This document shows, piece after piece, positions 48,726 to 60,100 of a DNA stretch of 64,000 nucleotides; the stretch's first letter is position 1, and the number at the start of each line of letters is the position of its first letter. This DNA is from Ophthalmolycus amberensis (Eukaryota > Chordata > Actinopteri > Perciformes > Zoarcidae). Position numbers and translations under genes: made by a program. Below the pieces are notes generated by a model. It saw only the letters and a program-made list of their open reading frames with translations. It was not told the DNA's origin and searched no databases. The DNA is taken from NCBI GenBank assembly GCA_024529925.1, contig JAFEUB010000306.1, forward strand, positions 132,001 through 196,000, in the 5' to 3' direction.

Positions 48726-49086
48726 TTATTTATATTATTATGAATATGATTTACAGTATAAATATGATTTCCATAATTATTAATATTATTCACATTATAA
48801 TTTAAATTATTATTGATATAAATGTTACTTTAAATATCGTAATGACTACAGTGCAGTTCACCTTCCCTCCTGCAGGGGGAAACCTGCTCACCTCAATGAC
48901 GCCAGTGACGGGAGCTCTGCGCATGCGCAACGGATGTAAACAAAGCAGCATGGCGCCGTGATGTCTGCAGAGGTCTGACGGGCAGAATCGATCATCAGCG
49001 ATCATTTCATCGATACCTGATCACGTATCTGATGTTGGCCGCGTGACGAACTTCCGGTTGTTTGTGTGTAATGACGGAGAAACAAA
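48726..49086 (+). promoter_or_regulatory. JMJD7 upstream region / promoter
   Basis: The right part (48880-49086) is GC-richer and lies directly before the JMJD7 ATG. It holds a perfect NRF1-type palindrome (48918-48929), gcatggcgccgtg (YY1-like, 48948-48960) and aacttccgg (ETS-like, 49049-49057), with no TATA box: a housekeeping-type promoter. The left part is AT-rich LINE flank. Confidence 0.6.
48918..48929. promoter_or_regulatory. NRF1 site
   Basis: TGCGCATGCGCA is a perfect palindromic match to the NRF1 consensus, 158 bp before the JMJD7 start codon. Confidence 0.6.
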
Positions 49087-49239
49087 ATGGAGTCTGTGAA
49101 GAAACGTGTGACTGAGTTTTCACTGGAGGCTCACGGTGAGAGAGTAGTACTAGTATTACTAGTGCTAGTACTACAGTTACTGTACTTCTACACCTGTCAC
49201 TGCTGCTGCGACCAGTACTAGTACTATAACTACTACTTG

Positions 49240-49334
<95 letters not shown>

Positions 49335-49335
49335 G

Positions 49336-49390
<55 letters not shown>

Positions 49391-49408
49391 GTATATATAT
49401 ATATATAC

Positions 49409-49444
<36 letters not shown>

Positions 49445-52400
49445 TTTTATATATATATATATATTCAAGAAGCCTAGTAGCAGTAGCGTCTTTGTGTCGT
49501 CAACAACTGTCAAATCAAATAAAGAAAGTACACCAATTATATTTTAACAATTATTATTCTCAGTTTTCAAATGTAACTGGATGGATTATAAATAATACAT
49601 AGAAATACATAAATACATGTTCTTCTTATTTCAAGTACAATAATGTCTAAAAGAATAACTGACATAACAGAAAGCTTTTTAAGAATGTGCATCTTAAAAT
49701 AAAGTAATTCATTTTAGAATAATTAATTTCACTGAATTGTCTGCAGCTTTAAATTCACTTCATTCAGGTGTGAAGTGATGTCAATAAAAAAGACACAATA
49801 TTATATTTTTGTCATTTAAATAGAGGAATCAGTGAGCAGGACTTTCTCTGTGGTTATTAAACAGATTGTTTCAGCTCTATCCTCTCTGTAACATCATTGT
49901 TGAACAGTGAACTCATGTGTTAGGATTCTGATCATTTTGGGCTCTTAGGTTTATTTTCTGTGTCTTCATGTAGATGTGAGTGGGTACGTTTGCTCTCAAG
50001 AGTTGTGCTTTGCCTCGTAGTGCGCTTCATTTGCCGCTTTTGTCAATAGTTACGGTTTCTGAACATATGAGACATGCTGGCTCTAACTGCCTGTGGGAAT
50101 AATTAACATAGAAGATTCTGTTCATTCTTGCTTATAAACTATATTCTCTCTGAACACGTTTCTCTTTTTGGAGAACGTCGTGTGAGATAACTTCTCTGAT
50201 CGGCACAATTTTCCTGCTCTTGTTTCTCTCTCCTCGTCTCTCCCCCGTGTGTCACGGTGTGTGTACAGCTCATCTCACTCGAGTCAGGAAACTTGTCAGA
50301 ATACTCATATTTGATTGGCTCAGCTGCATCACCTGATGTGATTTACAACGCATTGGTCGGTGTGTTTCCTGCACCGCTGAACAAGTGCTGAATAAGATGC
50401 GCCGGTTAAAGTATATACACTTATTGTCTAATATGTATATTACCATATTAAATATCTGCTGGAGGTCCGGGTCCGGACCGCGGTCCGCCAGTTGGGGACA
50501 TCTGGACCATATGTTCATGAAACCAAGAAGACATTTTCAGAGTCATTAAGTCGACTAATACTCCACACATAAGACTTCTTAAAACCTTTTGAAAAGTATT
50601 GACTCCTGCAGCCCCGAACATCTTACTGTCTCTGCTCCATCTCACTGGTAGTACTGGTACTACTACTGACTGGTACTACAGGTACTGCTACTACTACTCA
50701 CTGGTACTACTTCCATACAGAACATAGCTCACAGTGGTGACTCATTAGATCAATCAGGTTGTTTATTGATTACCTTTCAGATTTGTATCTGAACCAATCA
50801 GTGCCTTACCTGGAGGAGTCACCTGACCCTCTGCAGTTCTACCGTGACTGGATTGGTCCAAACAAGCCCTGCATCATCCGCAACGCCTGCAGCCATTGGC
50901 CGGCTCTGACCAGGTGGACACCAGAGTACCTGAGGTGAGGAAGGAAGCCCCGCCCACCAAGCGCTGTTCTACTTCTTCTGTGGTGTCAGGATGTGACAGC
51001 TTCCTGTTTGATCCACAGGGAGACGGTGGGGTCAAAGGTCGTCAGCGTGGCAGTGACCCCCCACGGTTACGCTGACGCCGTCAACGGCGACCGCTTCGTG
51101 ATGCCGGAGGAACGACCAATGACCTTCTCTTCTGTGCTCGACGTCATCGAGGGGAAGGTGAGATTATTATACATTATATAAGTGTTATTACACATTATAT
51201 AATAGCGTTATTACGCATTATATAATAGCCTTATTATACATTATATAATAGCGTTATTACACATTATATAATAGCGTTATTACACATTATATAATAGCGT
51301 TATTACACATTATATAATAGCGTTATTACACATTATATAATAGCGTTATTACGCATTATATAATAGCGTTATTACGCATTATATAATAGTGTTATTACAC
51401 ATTATATAATAGTGTTATTACACATTATATAATAGCGTTATTATACATTATATAATAGTGTTATTACACATTACATAATAGCGTTATTACACATTATATA
51501 ATAGTGTTATTATACATTATATAATAGTGTTATCATACATTAATAATAGCGTTATCATACATTATATAATAGTGTTATTACACATTATTTAATAGTGTTA
51601 TTATACATTATATAATGGTGTTATTATTAGTGCTGGGCAAGTTAACGCGTTAATTTAGCGTTAACGCATTCATTAATTAACGCCGACAATTATTTTATCG
51701 GCGTTAACGCATTTTTTTTTATTTTGATAGTCCCTTACTCACTGGCAGCAGTGGAGGAAGTCTTCAGCAGACTATGTTAATGCAGCGTGTGGGAGAAGGA
51801 TAGTTAGATAAACAAAAGCAAGACAAGCTAACGAAAGCAAACTGCAGCTGATTAGTATCGATTAGTATTGATTAGTATTGATTAGTATCGATTAGTATTC
51901 GCATCGCGTTTGGTGTGAACGCACCTTTAGGATCACAACGAATGACGGCATGTATGAGCCTCAAGAATGAGCTAAGAAAGTTAGCGGAAAGATTAATGTG
52001 AGACAACATCCGGTTTCTTCAGACGAACATCCGGTTTTCAGAATAAGATATTTCAGAATAAGATAAAGTATGAATTATATTCACACAAGTATAAAACATG
52101 CTACCTGCACCTAATACACCTAAATTGTGGGTAAAGTGTCTTTATTCTTTGATCGCTGGGTCACCATCACCACCTCTGAGTTACATCATCATAGTGATGA
52201 AGAGTAGAGCTGCATTCACATGCTCTGACTGTCATGAAGACATTTAGCTGAAACGTGCTGAAACATGTTGTTCCTGTTGCACAGCAGTGGAACGTTTCAC
52301 ATAGTCACACACTGAGCACAGATATAGAAGAGATAGAACTGCTGCTGTGTAAAAGGAATACTGCTGTTAAAAAGCACCTCATTTGTTTTAATAAGTGTTT

Positions 52401-54611
52401 GCAAACCAAATGTTATTGCCCTTTTGTTCATATAGCAGTACTTTCAAAATAAAAGTGCACAATACACTACTTTTGAATTCATTATTGAACTTTGCCATAA
52501 CAATGCGATTAATCGCAAAAAATACATGCGATTAATCGCGATTAAAAATTTGAATCGTTGCCCAGCACTAGTTATTATACATTATATAAAAGCTTTAAAG
52601 TGACGTCATCGAGGGGAAGGTGAGACATGATGTAGTAGTGTAGTGTAGTATTAGTACTTTTACTTTTGTAGAGGATCTGAATAGTGTGCGTGTGTTGTCG
52701 TGTCTCCAGCAGCAGCATCGTGGTGGAGTCTTCTATGTTCAGAAACAGTGCTCTAACCTTCTGGAGGAGCTTCCAGAGCTCACAGACGATGTTGAGCCTC
52801 ATGTTTCCTGGATGAGCGACGCACTGGGTGAGAGGGGGGGGGCACTACCGAGCATGCTCCAACCTGGCGACATAAGGGGGGGGGGGGGGATTCTAACTGG
52901 AATGCTTGTGATGAAGCCTGTCATTTAATAACCTCTGTGTTTGTGTGTCAAATATTATGATTATGTCTCCTCTCCCCTCTCTCACCCACCCAGTCCCACC
53001 CATTCAAAATAAAAGCCCCATGGATTAACTGTATCTTAACATGAAACTCAGAATGACATTCGTACAAAGGCTTCTCAAGCAGAGATGTACACGTCCAGTA
53101 CAGAAATGACGGGAGACATTTTTGGACTGTCCATCACGAATACAAGATTCAACACAAGAGTATGAATCTAACATGCAGAAAATAGAGTAGCGCCATCTCA
53201 ATTGAACCTGAGCGACACTACCGGTAACATTGGCGTGTATATATATTGCGACGTCTTCGGGCAGTAGAAGCCACACTGTCAAAATTTCCTGCGGAATTTT
53301 CTAGTTAATATTATACAATTCATTTATGAGCATCAGATGACGAAACAATTGTTTTCATGACGTTTAACTTTCTCTATTTTTCTTCTTCTAGGAAAGTTAC
53401 CAGATGCTGTGAACTTCTGGTTAGGAGAGGAGAGCGCTGTAACTTCCAGTAAGACCGGAACACAAGTGTTTAACGTGTGTGTTCGTGTAATGTGTGTGTT
53501 CAACATGTGTTTGTGTGTTTAGTGCACAAAGACCACTACGAGAACCTCTACTGTGTGATCTCTGGAGAGAAGACCTTCCTCCTCCTCCCCCCCACTGATC
53601 GACCCTTCATCCCCTACGGTAATGTCTTATGTTATTCACGTCACTGAGACAGACAGGGAGGCTAGTACAGCGGATGGATGGAAGTCAAAGAAGCTGCTCA
53701 TCAACGACAAAAAAAACAACACATTTGGCGAGCCAGCCAGGAGGAGGACTCAACGGGGACCTTTCCTCTCTCACAGACTGGACTTGAGCTCCTTGGTGGT
53801 GTTAGGGTTAGTTTAGTATGCTCTGTATTGGTGGAGTCGCTCTGTGAAGGTGTGGAATGTTCCCCGGGACGTCCTCAGACCGTAAGATAGGAACTTGTAT
53901 TCAGTAACCATAGCAACCCCTCTCCCCTCAGGTGTGTATCAGCCGGCTGTTTATCATCAGAGAGAGGACGGTGAGTTTGAGGTCGTGGATCAAAGAGACT
54001 CTGAGAAGGTGCGTTCAGGTGTCAGTTAATCTCAGTGCTCTCTGTTCTGTTTAAAACCTGCAGTTCACCCTGACACCCCCCTCCCCCCCCCAGGTCCCGT
54101 GGATCCCCCTGGACCCTCTGGACCCAGACCTGGACCGGTACCCTGAGTACCGGAAAGCTCGGCCACTCCGCTGCAGCGTGAAGGCCGGAGAGATGTTGTA
54201 CCTCCCGTCACTGTGGTTCCACCACGTCCAGCAGTCTCATGGCTGCATCGCAGGTACCCGAACGCGCCGCTGGTACAAACATTGAGGGACCCTGAAGGCA
54301 CCACACTGTCTACACTTGTTTAGTACTCACTTTTCTACACAATCAAAAAAGAAAAAGTACATAAATAAATAAACCGGCTGCTGATTTGTGACTCTCGTGA
54401 CGTCATCAGAAGTTGAGGTGTGACTCTGTTTCTCTTTGCAGTGAACTTCTGGTACGACATGGAGTACGACATCAAGTACAACTACTTCCAGCTGCTGGAG
54501 GGTCTGTGTGATGCCACGGGGTCCACGATGACATCACAGCAGCACGACGTCATCGGTGAAACGAGGACTGAGCGATCTAAAGAAGATTTAAAACATGTGG
54601 ACAGAAAATAA
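49087..54611 (+). CDS. jmjd7: JMJD7, JmjC-domain 2-oxoglutarate hydroxylase (9 exons, 339 aa)
   Basis: Exons: 49087-49135, 50781-50934, 51019-51157, 52710-52827, 53392-53448, 53523-53618, 53932-54008, 54094-54253, 54442-54611. All have GT-AG ends and phases close. The protein carries the JMJD7 hallmarks PLQFYRDWIGPNKPCIIRNA, FYVQKQCSNL, AVNFWLGEESAVTSMHKDHY (Fe ligands H174 and D176), SGEKTFLLLPPTDRPFIPYG, LYLPSLWFHHVQQSHGC (second Fe His near 273-274) and NFWYDMEYDIKYNYFQLLEG. Human JMJD7 is 316 aa; the extra length is a C-terminal tail. Human JMJD7 is a lysyl hydroxylase of DRG GTPases. Exon 4 has a tandem ccagcagcag acceptor that allows small in-frame variants. Introns 1 and 3 hold TA and hAT repeats. 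It is intact. Confidence 0.96.
49235..49466. repeat. (TA)n microsatellite, ~230 bp
   Basis: TA repeats with periodic TATGTA/TACGTA interruptions begin about 100 bp into JMJD7 intron 1. Open Y/I-rich frames on both strands are artefacts. Confidence 0.95.
49467..50780 (+). other. JMJD7 intron 1, remainder
   Basis: Mostly AT-rich sequence with no recognised gene. A short tactggtactac run (50647-50712) precedes exon 2. Part of 49980-50420 may be an old repeat, which I could not name. Confidence 0.4.
51170..51619. repeat. 23-bp minisatellite in JMJD7 intron 3
   Basis: About 19 units of acattatataatagcgttatt (first 20 bases: acattatataatagcgttat) starting 13 bp after the exon 3 donor. It ends at the hAT-type insertion. 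Confidence 0.93.
51628..52570. mobile_element. Complete 943-bp hAT-type non-autonomous element
   Basis: Starts tagtgctgggcaa and ends ttgcccagcacta, inverted termini. It is flanked by a perfect 8-bp duplication gttattat (51620-51627 and 52571-52578), the hallmark of hAT insertion. Subterminal zones are rich in gttaacgc and gcgattaatcgc palindromes. There is no transposase. Two further copies lie at 7179-9628 and 14095-14369. It inserted in JMJD7 intron 3. Confidence 0.92.
52828..53391 (+). other. JMJD7 intron 4
   Basis: A poly-G run (52876-52889) and otherwise unique sequence with no recognised element. Confidence 0.5.
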
Positions 54612-54612
54612 A
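54607..54612 (+). terminator. JMJD7 polyadenylation signal overlapping the stop codon
   Basis: AATAAA here contains the TAA stop codon (54609-54611). It is the only canonical hexamer near the JMJD7 3' end on the plus strand before the FBXO34 signal, implying a 3' UTR of only a few tens of bases if used. Confidence 0.5.
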
Positions 54613-54672
54613 GTTTCCTTAAGAACGTGAAATGAGTCGAATCTGTTTGAACAAGAACTGATGAGAAAGCAC

Positions 54673-54678
54673 TTTATT
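54673..54678 (-). terminator. FBXO34 polyadenylation signal
   Basis: Plus-strand tttatt is AATAAA on the minus strand, 329 bp past the FBXO34 stop. Cleavage would fall about 10-30 bp further left, close to or inside the JMJD7 3' UTR. Confidence 0.5.
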
Positions 54679-55006
54679 AAAACAACACGAAGGAAAACAG
54701 CCTTAAAAACAGAACTCTCTGTTGCTCTGCTTTATATATAATCTGTAATATTGCAGCATCTCCACCACTCAAGGCCACGTTAAGAACAAGAAGAACTGAT
54801 GATTATTGAGAAGAGCGAAGGAGATAGAGGTGCGAAGGAGAGGAGGAGAGAAGGAGATGGAGGAGAGGAGGAGATGGAGGAGAGGAGGAGAGAAGGTCCT
54901 GTCTGAGACTCCTCTGGTTCAGATCATGTGACGGAGCTGTGAGGAGCCGAAGTTCACCTTTAAACACAACTCTGACTTGCTGTTGCATGATGGGAGCTGT
55001 AGTCTC

Positions 55007-56617
55007 TCAGTCGTCATGGCGACCCCTCCTGTAAACGTCAATGCTGTGAAACGCCGGTACCCAGCGGTTGTCATGGAGACCCACGTTGCAGCCGGGCGCG
55101 TCCCTGCGGGCGCCGTGGCAACACATCCAGTACCAGAGTCCGTAGGGCAGCGCCCGGCAGAACGGTTTGTGGTGCCACCGGCAGAGAGACACGTCACCGC
55201 GGACGAACCGACGCTTACACTGTTTACACGGGTCATCGCGGTAACGGGGGTCAGACACCCACAGAGAGTCAGAGGGACGAACGCCGTAATCCTCGATGAC
55301 CGAGAGGAAGAACCGGCAGCTGCACTTGAGTGCCACGAGGCTGAGCGTGGGCAGCAGGGTCAGGATGTTCAGCAGCAGGTGGTGAGGCAGCGCAGAGAGG
55401 AACGGACGAGGCTCCAGAAGCTGCTGCAGCCGCCGACGCATCAACAGGAAGTCATGTGACACACGCCGGACCAGAGGAACGATGACCTCGTCCTCCTGAG
55501 CGCGGTCGGCCCGCCTCCTCACCTCCGATTGGCTGACAGAGTCACAGCGAGCTGGAGTGGGGTGGGGCTGAGAGGCGGGAGGCCGAGACAAAAACAACAA
55601 GCCTGGCAGAGGCTCCACCCCCTGGGCCTCACCTGAGGGGGGCGTGGTCAGAGCTGGTTCAGAGTAGCTGGTTGGCTCCCGGCCCAAAATCTGAGCTACC
55701 GGCAGTGATGGGGATGAAGGCTGACAGGGGGCGGGGCTCTGGTCCCCGGCGGCGAGCAGCACACGTCCCACCGTCCTCAGGCTGTTGCTCCTCGACAGAT
55801 CTCCCTCCGTCCTCCTCTTCAGACAGTCAGACTCCAGCTTCGCCACCATGTCCGACACTCTGACGCTCTCTGGCTCCTCCCCCTGGACCTCGGGGGGCGG
55901 GGCTCTGAACGGCATGATGGTAGTGGAGCTCCTCTGGAGGGCGAGCACAGGTTTGGAGTCGGGCTGCTGCTCGCTGGCTCTCTGCTCCAGGAACGCCACC
56001 ATCTCCACCACTGACACCGTCTGCTCCTCTGTCACCGCCTCGCCGCCCGAGTGCCGTGGAGACGGTCGCTGTGCATCCTGGAGCCGGGTCCTCGAGTCCT
56101 TCTGGAGGTTCTGGTTGCTTCCCGACCTGCGGCGCCGTTTGGCGCTGCAGTTTTCCTCCCAGCTTCCCTTTGCCTTCCCGGCCCGTGACAGTCCCGACAC
56201 GGCACCGTGGTTCGGACACACAGACGGCGTCCCCTCGGAGTCACCGGTTGAGGTGCGCTCGCTGCTGCCGCAGTCGTCTGTGCGCTCGGCATCTGAAGCA
56301 AAGATGGCGATCTTCTCCCGGACGTGTCCAGGTTGGATCACGGTCCAGACGTCTAGCGGGGCGTCGGCATCCTCCACGGCGGTCTGGTGCAGTCGGAGAG
56401 CGTTGTCCTCGCAGACCGGTGAACGAGGCTGCGAGGCAGCGCTCGGCAAGGCTTTAGGGTGGAGCTTGTTGGTGGAGATGACACCCAGCGGGAGGCGGCT
56501 GATGATGTGGTTGTTGCCATGGTTACTGCTGCAGGTCCTCACAAACAGGCTGCTGCACGGAGACGTCTCCAAACGCAACTCTGAGCGAAGCAGCTTAGGA
56601 TACGACTTCAGGTGCAT
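55007..56617 (-). CDS. fbxo34: FBXO34, F-box only protein 34 (single coding exon, 536 aa)
   Basis: The N-terminus MHLKSYPKL matches FBXO34. Conserved islands follow in order: PLDVWTVIQPGHVREKIAIF (about 88-107), the basic AKRRRRSG segment, SVVEMVAFLEQRA, RVSDMVAKLESDCLKRR, NSLRTVGRVLLA, then RRVSHDFLLMRRRLQQLLEP. The F-box is ALPHHLLLNILTLLPTLSLV (about 405-450), followed by the Cys/His-rich C-terminus DDPCKQCKRRFVRGDVSLCRW and GLHDNRWVPAFHS. Human FBXO34 is 711 aa; the disordered middle is shorter here. F-box proteins are substrate adaptors of SCF ubiquitin ligases. An acceptor (ctctcag) ends 8 bp before the ATG, so a noncoding 5' exon is expected; its polypyrimidine tract is a (CT)n microsatellite. 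It is tail to tail with JMJD7. Confidence 0.95.
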   Translation of the reverse strand: MHLKSYPKLLRSELRLETSPCSSLFVRTCSSNHGNNHIISRLPLGVISTNKLHPKALPSAASQPRSPVCEDNALRLHQTAVEDADAPLDVWTVIQPGHVREKIAIFASDAERTDDCGSSERTSTGDSEGTPSVCPNHGAVSGLSRAGKAKGSWEENCSAKRRRRSGSNQNLQKDSRTRLQDAQRPSPRHSGGEAVTEEQTVSVVEMVAFLEQRASEQQPDSKPVLALQRSSTTIMPFRAPPPEVQGEEPESVRVSDMVAKLESDCLKRRTEGDLSRSNSLRTVGRVLLAAGDQSPAPCQPSSPSLPVAQILGREPTSYSEPALTTPPSGEAQGVEPLPGLLFLSRPPASQPHPTPARCDSVSQSEVRRRADRAQEDEVIVPLVRRVSHDFLLMRRRLQQLLEPRPFLSALPHHLLLNILTLLPTLSLVALKCSCRFFLSVIEDYGVRPSDSLWVSDPRYRDDPCKQCKRRFVRGDVSLCRWHHKPFCRALPYGLWYWMCCHGARRDAPGCNVGLHDNRWVPAFHSIDVYRRGRHDD

Positions 56618-56626
56618 GATGGTCCC

Positions 56627-56815
56627 TGAGAGAGAGAGACAGAGGGAGAGAGAGAACGAGAAAGAGAGAGAGGACAGAGAGAGAGAACGAGAGAGAGGAC
56701 AGAGAGAGAGAGAGAGAACGAGAGAGAGGACAAAGACAAAACGAGAAAGAGGACAGAGAGAGAGAGAGAGAGAGAATGAGAGAGAGGACAGGGAGAGGAC
56801 AGAGAGAGAGATGTC
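56627..56815. repeat. (AG)n/(CT)n microsatellite at the FBXO34 acceptor
   Basis: About 190 bp of AG repeats with GAC/GAA interruptions. On the minus strand this is a CT tract ending directly at the cag acceptor at 56628-56626, and would serve as the polypyrimidine tract. Confidence 0.93.
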
Positions 56816-57124
56816 AATCAGGATTTTCTGTCTCCACCTAACTTGATTAAATGAAAACTAGAAGTTGAGTTTAATGTTCAGAAACACATGTTAGCTCGTC
56901 ATGATGAACACAGTTCAGTTTGGAACGCCCCCCACAAACCTGTTTCTGCTTTAATGTTTCTATTAAGAGCCCGTTCACACCTTGTTTCATTAAAGCTCCA
57001 GCTGAAGATCAGAAACAAGACAAACAACTCAACAAAATGAGTCACGGTAGAATACGAGGAGAGCAAATGTTTCACTGACTTTAGAAACACTTTTCAGTAG
57101 TTTTCAGAAACCAAGCCAATCAGT
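56816..57124 (-). other. FBXO34 upstream intron sequence, no gene seen
   Basis: Unique sequence between the CT tract and the 36-bp satellite. No exon recognised; the 5' noncoding exon must lie further right or outside the window. Confidence 0.4.
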
Positions 57125-60100
57125 GTCGAGTATCAGGAGACAGAGGACGACCACAACGAGGCGCACCAACAGGACGACCACAACGAGGCGCACCAACAGG
57201 ACATAGAGGACCACAACGAGGCGCACCAACAGGACGACCACAACGAGGTGCACCAACAGGACATAGAGGACCACAACGAGGCGCACCAACAGGACGACCA
57301 CAACGAGGCGCACCAACAGGACGATCACAACGAGGCGCACCAACAGGACGACCACAACGAGGCGCACCAACAGGACGACCACAACGAGGCGCACCAACAG
57401 GACATAGAGGACGACCACAACGAGGCGCACCAACAGGACGTAGAGGACGACCACAACGAGGCGCACCAACAGGACGTAGAGGAAGACCACAACGAGGCGC
57501 ACCAACAGGACGTAGAGGAAGACTACAACGAGGCGCACCAACAGGACGTATAGGACGACAACAGGATGGAGAGGACGACCACAACGAGGCACACCAACAG
57601 GACATAGAGGACCACAACGAGGCACACCAACAGGACGACCACAACGAGGCGCACCAACAGGACATAGAGGACCACAACGAGGTGCACCAACAGGACGTAG
57701 AGGACGACCACAACAAGGTGCACCAACAGGACATAGAGGACCACAACGAGGTGCACCAACAAGACGTAGAGGACGACCACAACGAGGCGCAACCACAGGA
57801 CGACAACAGGACGTAGAGGACGACCACAACAAGGCGCACCAATAGGACGACCACAACGAGGCACAACCACAGGACGTAGAGGACGACCACAACGAGGCGC
57901 AACCACAGTACGTAGAGGACGACCACAACGAGGCGCAACCACAGGACGTAGAGGACGACCACAACGAGGCACAACCACAGGACGTAGAGGACGACCACAA
58001 CAGGACGTAGAGGACGACCACAACGAAGTGCACCAACAGGACCTAGAGGGCGACCACAACGAGGTCCACCAACAGGACGACCACGACGAGGCGCACCAAC
58101 AGGACGACCACAACGAGGCGCACCAACAGGACATAGACGACCACAATGAGGTGCACCAACAGGACATAGAGGAAGACCACAACGAGGTGCACTAACAGGA
58201 CGTAGAGGAAGACCACAACAGGACGTAGAGGACGACCACAACGAGGTGCACCAACAGGACGACCACGACGAGGCGCACCAACAGGACCTAGAGGACGACC
58301 ACAACGAGGCGCACCAACAGGACATAGACGACCACAACGAGGCGCACCAACAGGACATAGAGGACGACCACAACGAGGCGCGCCAACAGGACGTAGAGGA
58401 AGACCACAACAAGGCGCACCAACAGGACGTAGAGGAAGACCACAACGAGGCGCACCAACAGGACGTAGAGGAAGACCACAACGAGGCGCACCAACAGGAC
58501 GTAGAGGAAGACCACAACGAGGCGCACCAAAAGGACGTAGAGGACGGCCACAACGAGGCGCACCAACAGGACGTAGAGCACGACCACAACGAGGTGCACC
58601 AACAGGACGTAGAGGACGACCACAACGAGGCGCACCAACAGGACGTAGAGGACGACCACAACCAGGCGCACCAACAGGACGTAGAGGACGACCACAACCA
58701 GGCACACCAACAGGACGTAGAGGACGACAACAGGACAGAGAGGACGACCACAACGAGGCACACCAACAGGACGACCACAACGAGGCGCACCAACAGGACG
58801 TAGAGGAAGACCACAAAGAGGCGCACCAACAGGACATAGAGGAAGACCACAACGACGCGCACCAACAGGACGTAGAGGACGCCAACAGGACATAGAGGAC
58901 GACCACAACAAGGCACACCAACAGCACGTAGAGGACGACCACAACGACGCGCACCAACAGGACATAGAGGACGACCACAACAAGGCACACCAACAGGACG
59001 TAGAGGACGACCACAACGATGCGCACCAACAGATCGTAGAGGACGACCACAACGAGGCACAACCACAGGACAAAGAGGACGACAACAGGACGTAGAGGAC
59101 GACCACAACAAGGCGCACCAACAGGACGAAAACAGGATGTAGAGGACGACCACAACAAGGCACACCAACAGGACATAGAGGACGACCACAACGAGGCGCA
59201 CCAACAGGACGAAGAGGACGACCACAGCGAGGCGCACCAACAGGACGACCACAACGAGGCGCACCAACAGGACGTAGAGAACGACAACAGGACGTACAGG
59301 ACGACCACAACGAGGCGAAACCACAGGACGTAGAGGACGTACAGGACGACCCCAACGAGGCGAAACCACAGGACGTAGAGGACGACCACAGCGAGGCGCA
59401 ACCACAGGACGTAGAGGACAACAACAGGACGTAGAGGACGACCACAATGAGGCACAACCACAGGACGTAGAGGACGACCACAACGAGGCGCACCAACAGG
59501 ACGACCACAACGAGGCGCACCAACAGGACATAGAGGACGACCACAGCGAGGCGCACCAACAGGACGACCACAACGAGGCGCAACCACAGGACGTAGAGGA
59601 CAACAACAGGACGTAGAGGACGACCACAATGAGGCACAACCACAGGACGTAGAGGACGACCACAACGAGGCGCAACCACAGGACGTAGAGGACGACCACA
59701 ACGAGGCGCACCAACAGGACGTAGAGAACGACAACAGGACGTACAGGACGACCACAACGAGGCGCACCAACAGGACATAGAGGACGACCACAGCGAGGCG
59801 CACCAACAGGACGACCACAACGAGGCGCAACCACAGGACGTAGAGGACAACAACAGGACGTAGAGGACGACCACAATGAGGCACAACCACAGGACGTAGA
59901 GGACGACCACAACGAGGCGCAACCACAGGACGTAGAGGACGACCACAACGAGGCGCACCAACAGGACGTAGAGAACGACAACAGGACGTACAGGACGACC
60001 ACAACGAGGCGCACCAACAGGACATAGAGGACGACCACAGCGAGGCGCACCAACAGGACGTAGAGAACGACAACAGGACGGACAGGACGACCACAACGAG

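Noticed and set aside
54065..54304. Gly/Thr-rich minus-strand ORF opposite JMJD7 exon 8
   Set aside because: It is an antisense shadow of a conserved coding exon.
56032..56457. Other long frames across FBXO34 on both strands
   Set aside because: They are shadow frames of a GC-rich coding exon. The 536-codon frame alone shows FBXO34 conservation.
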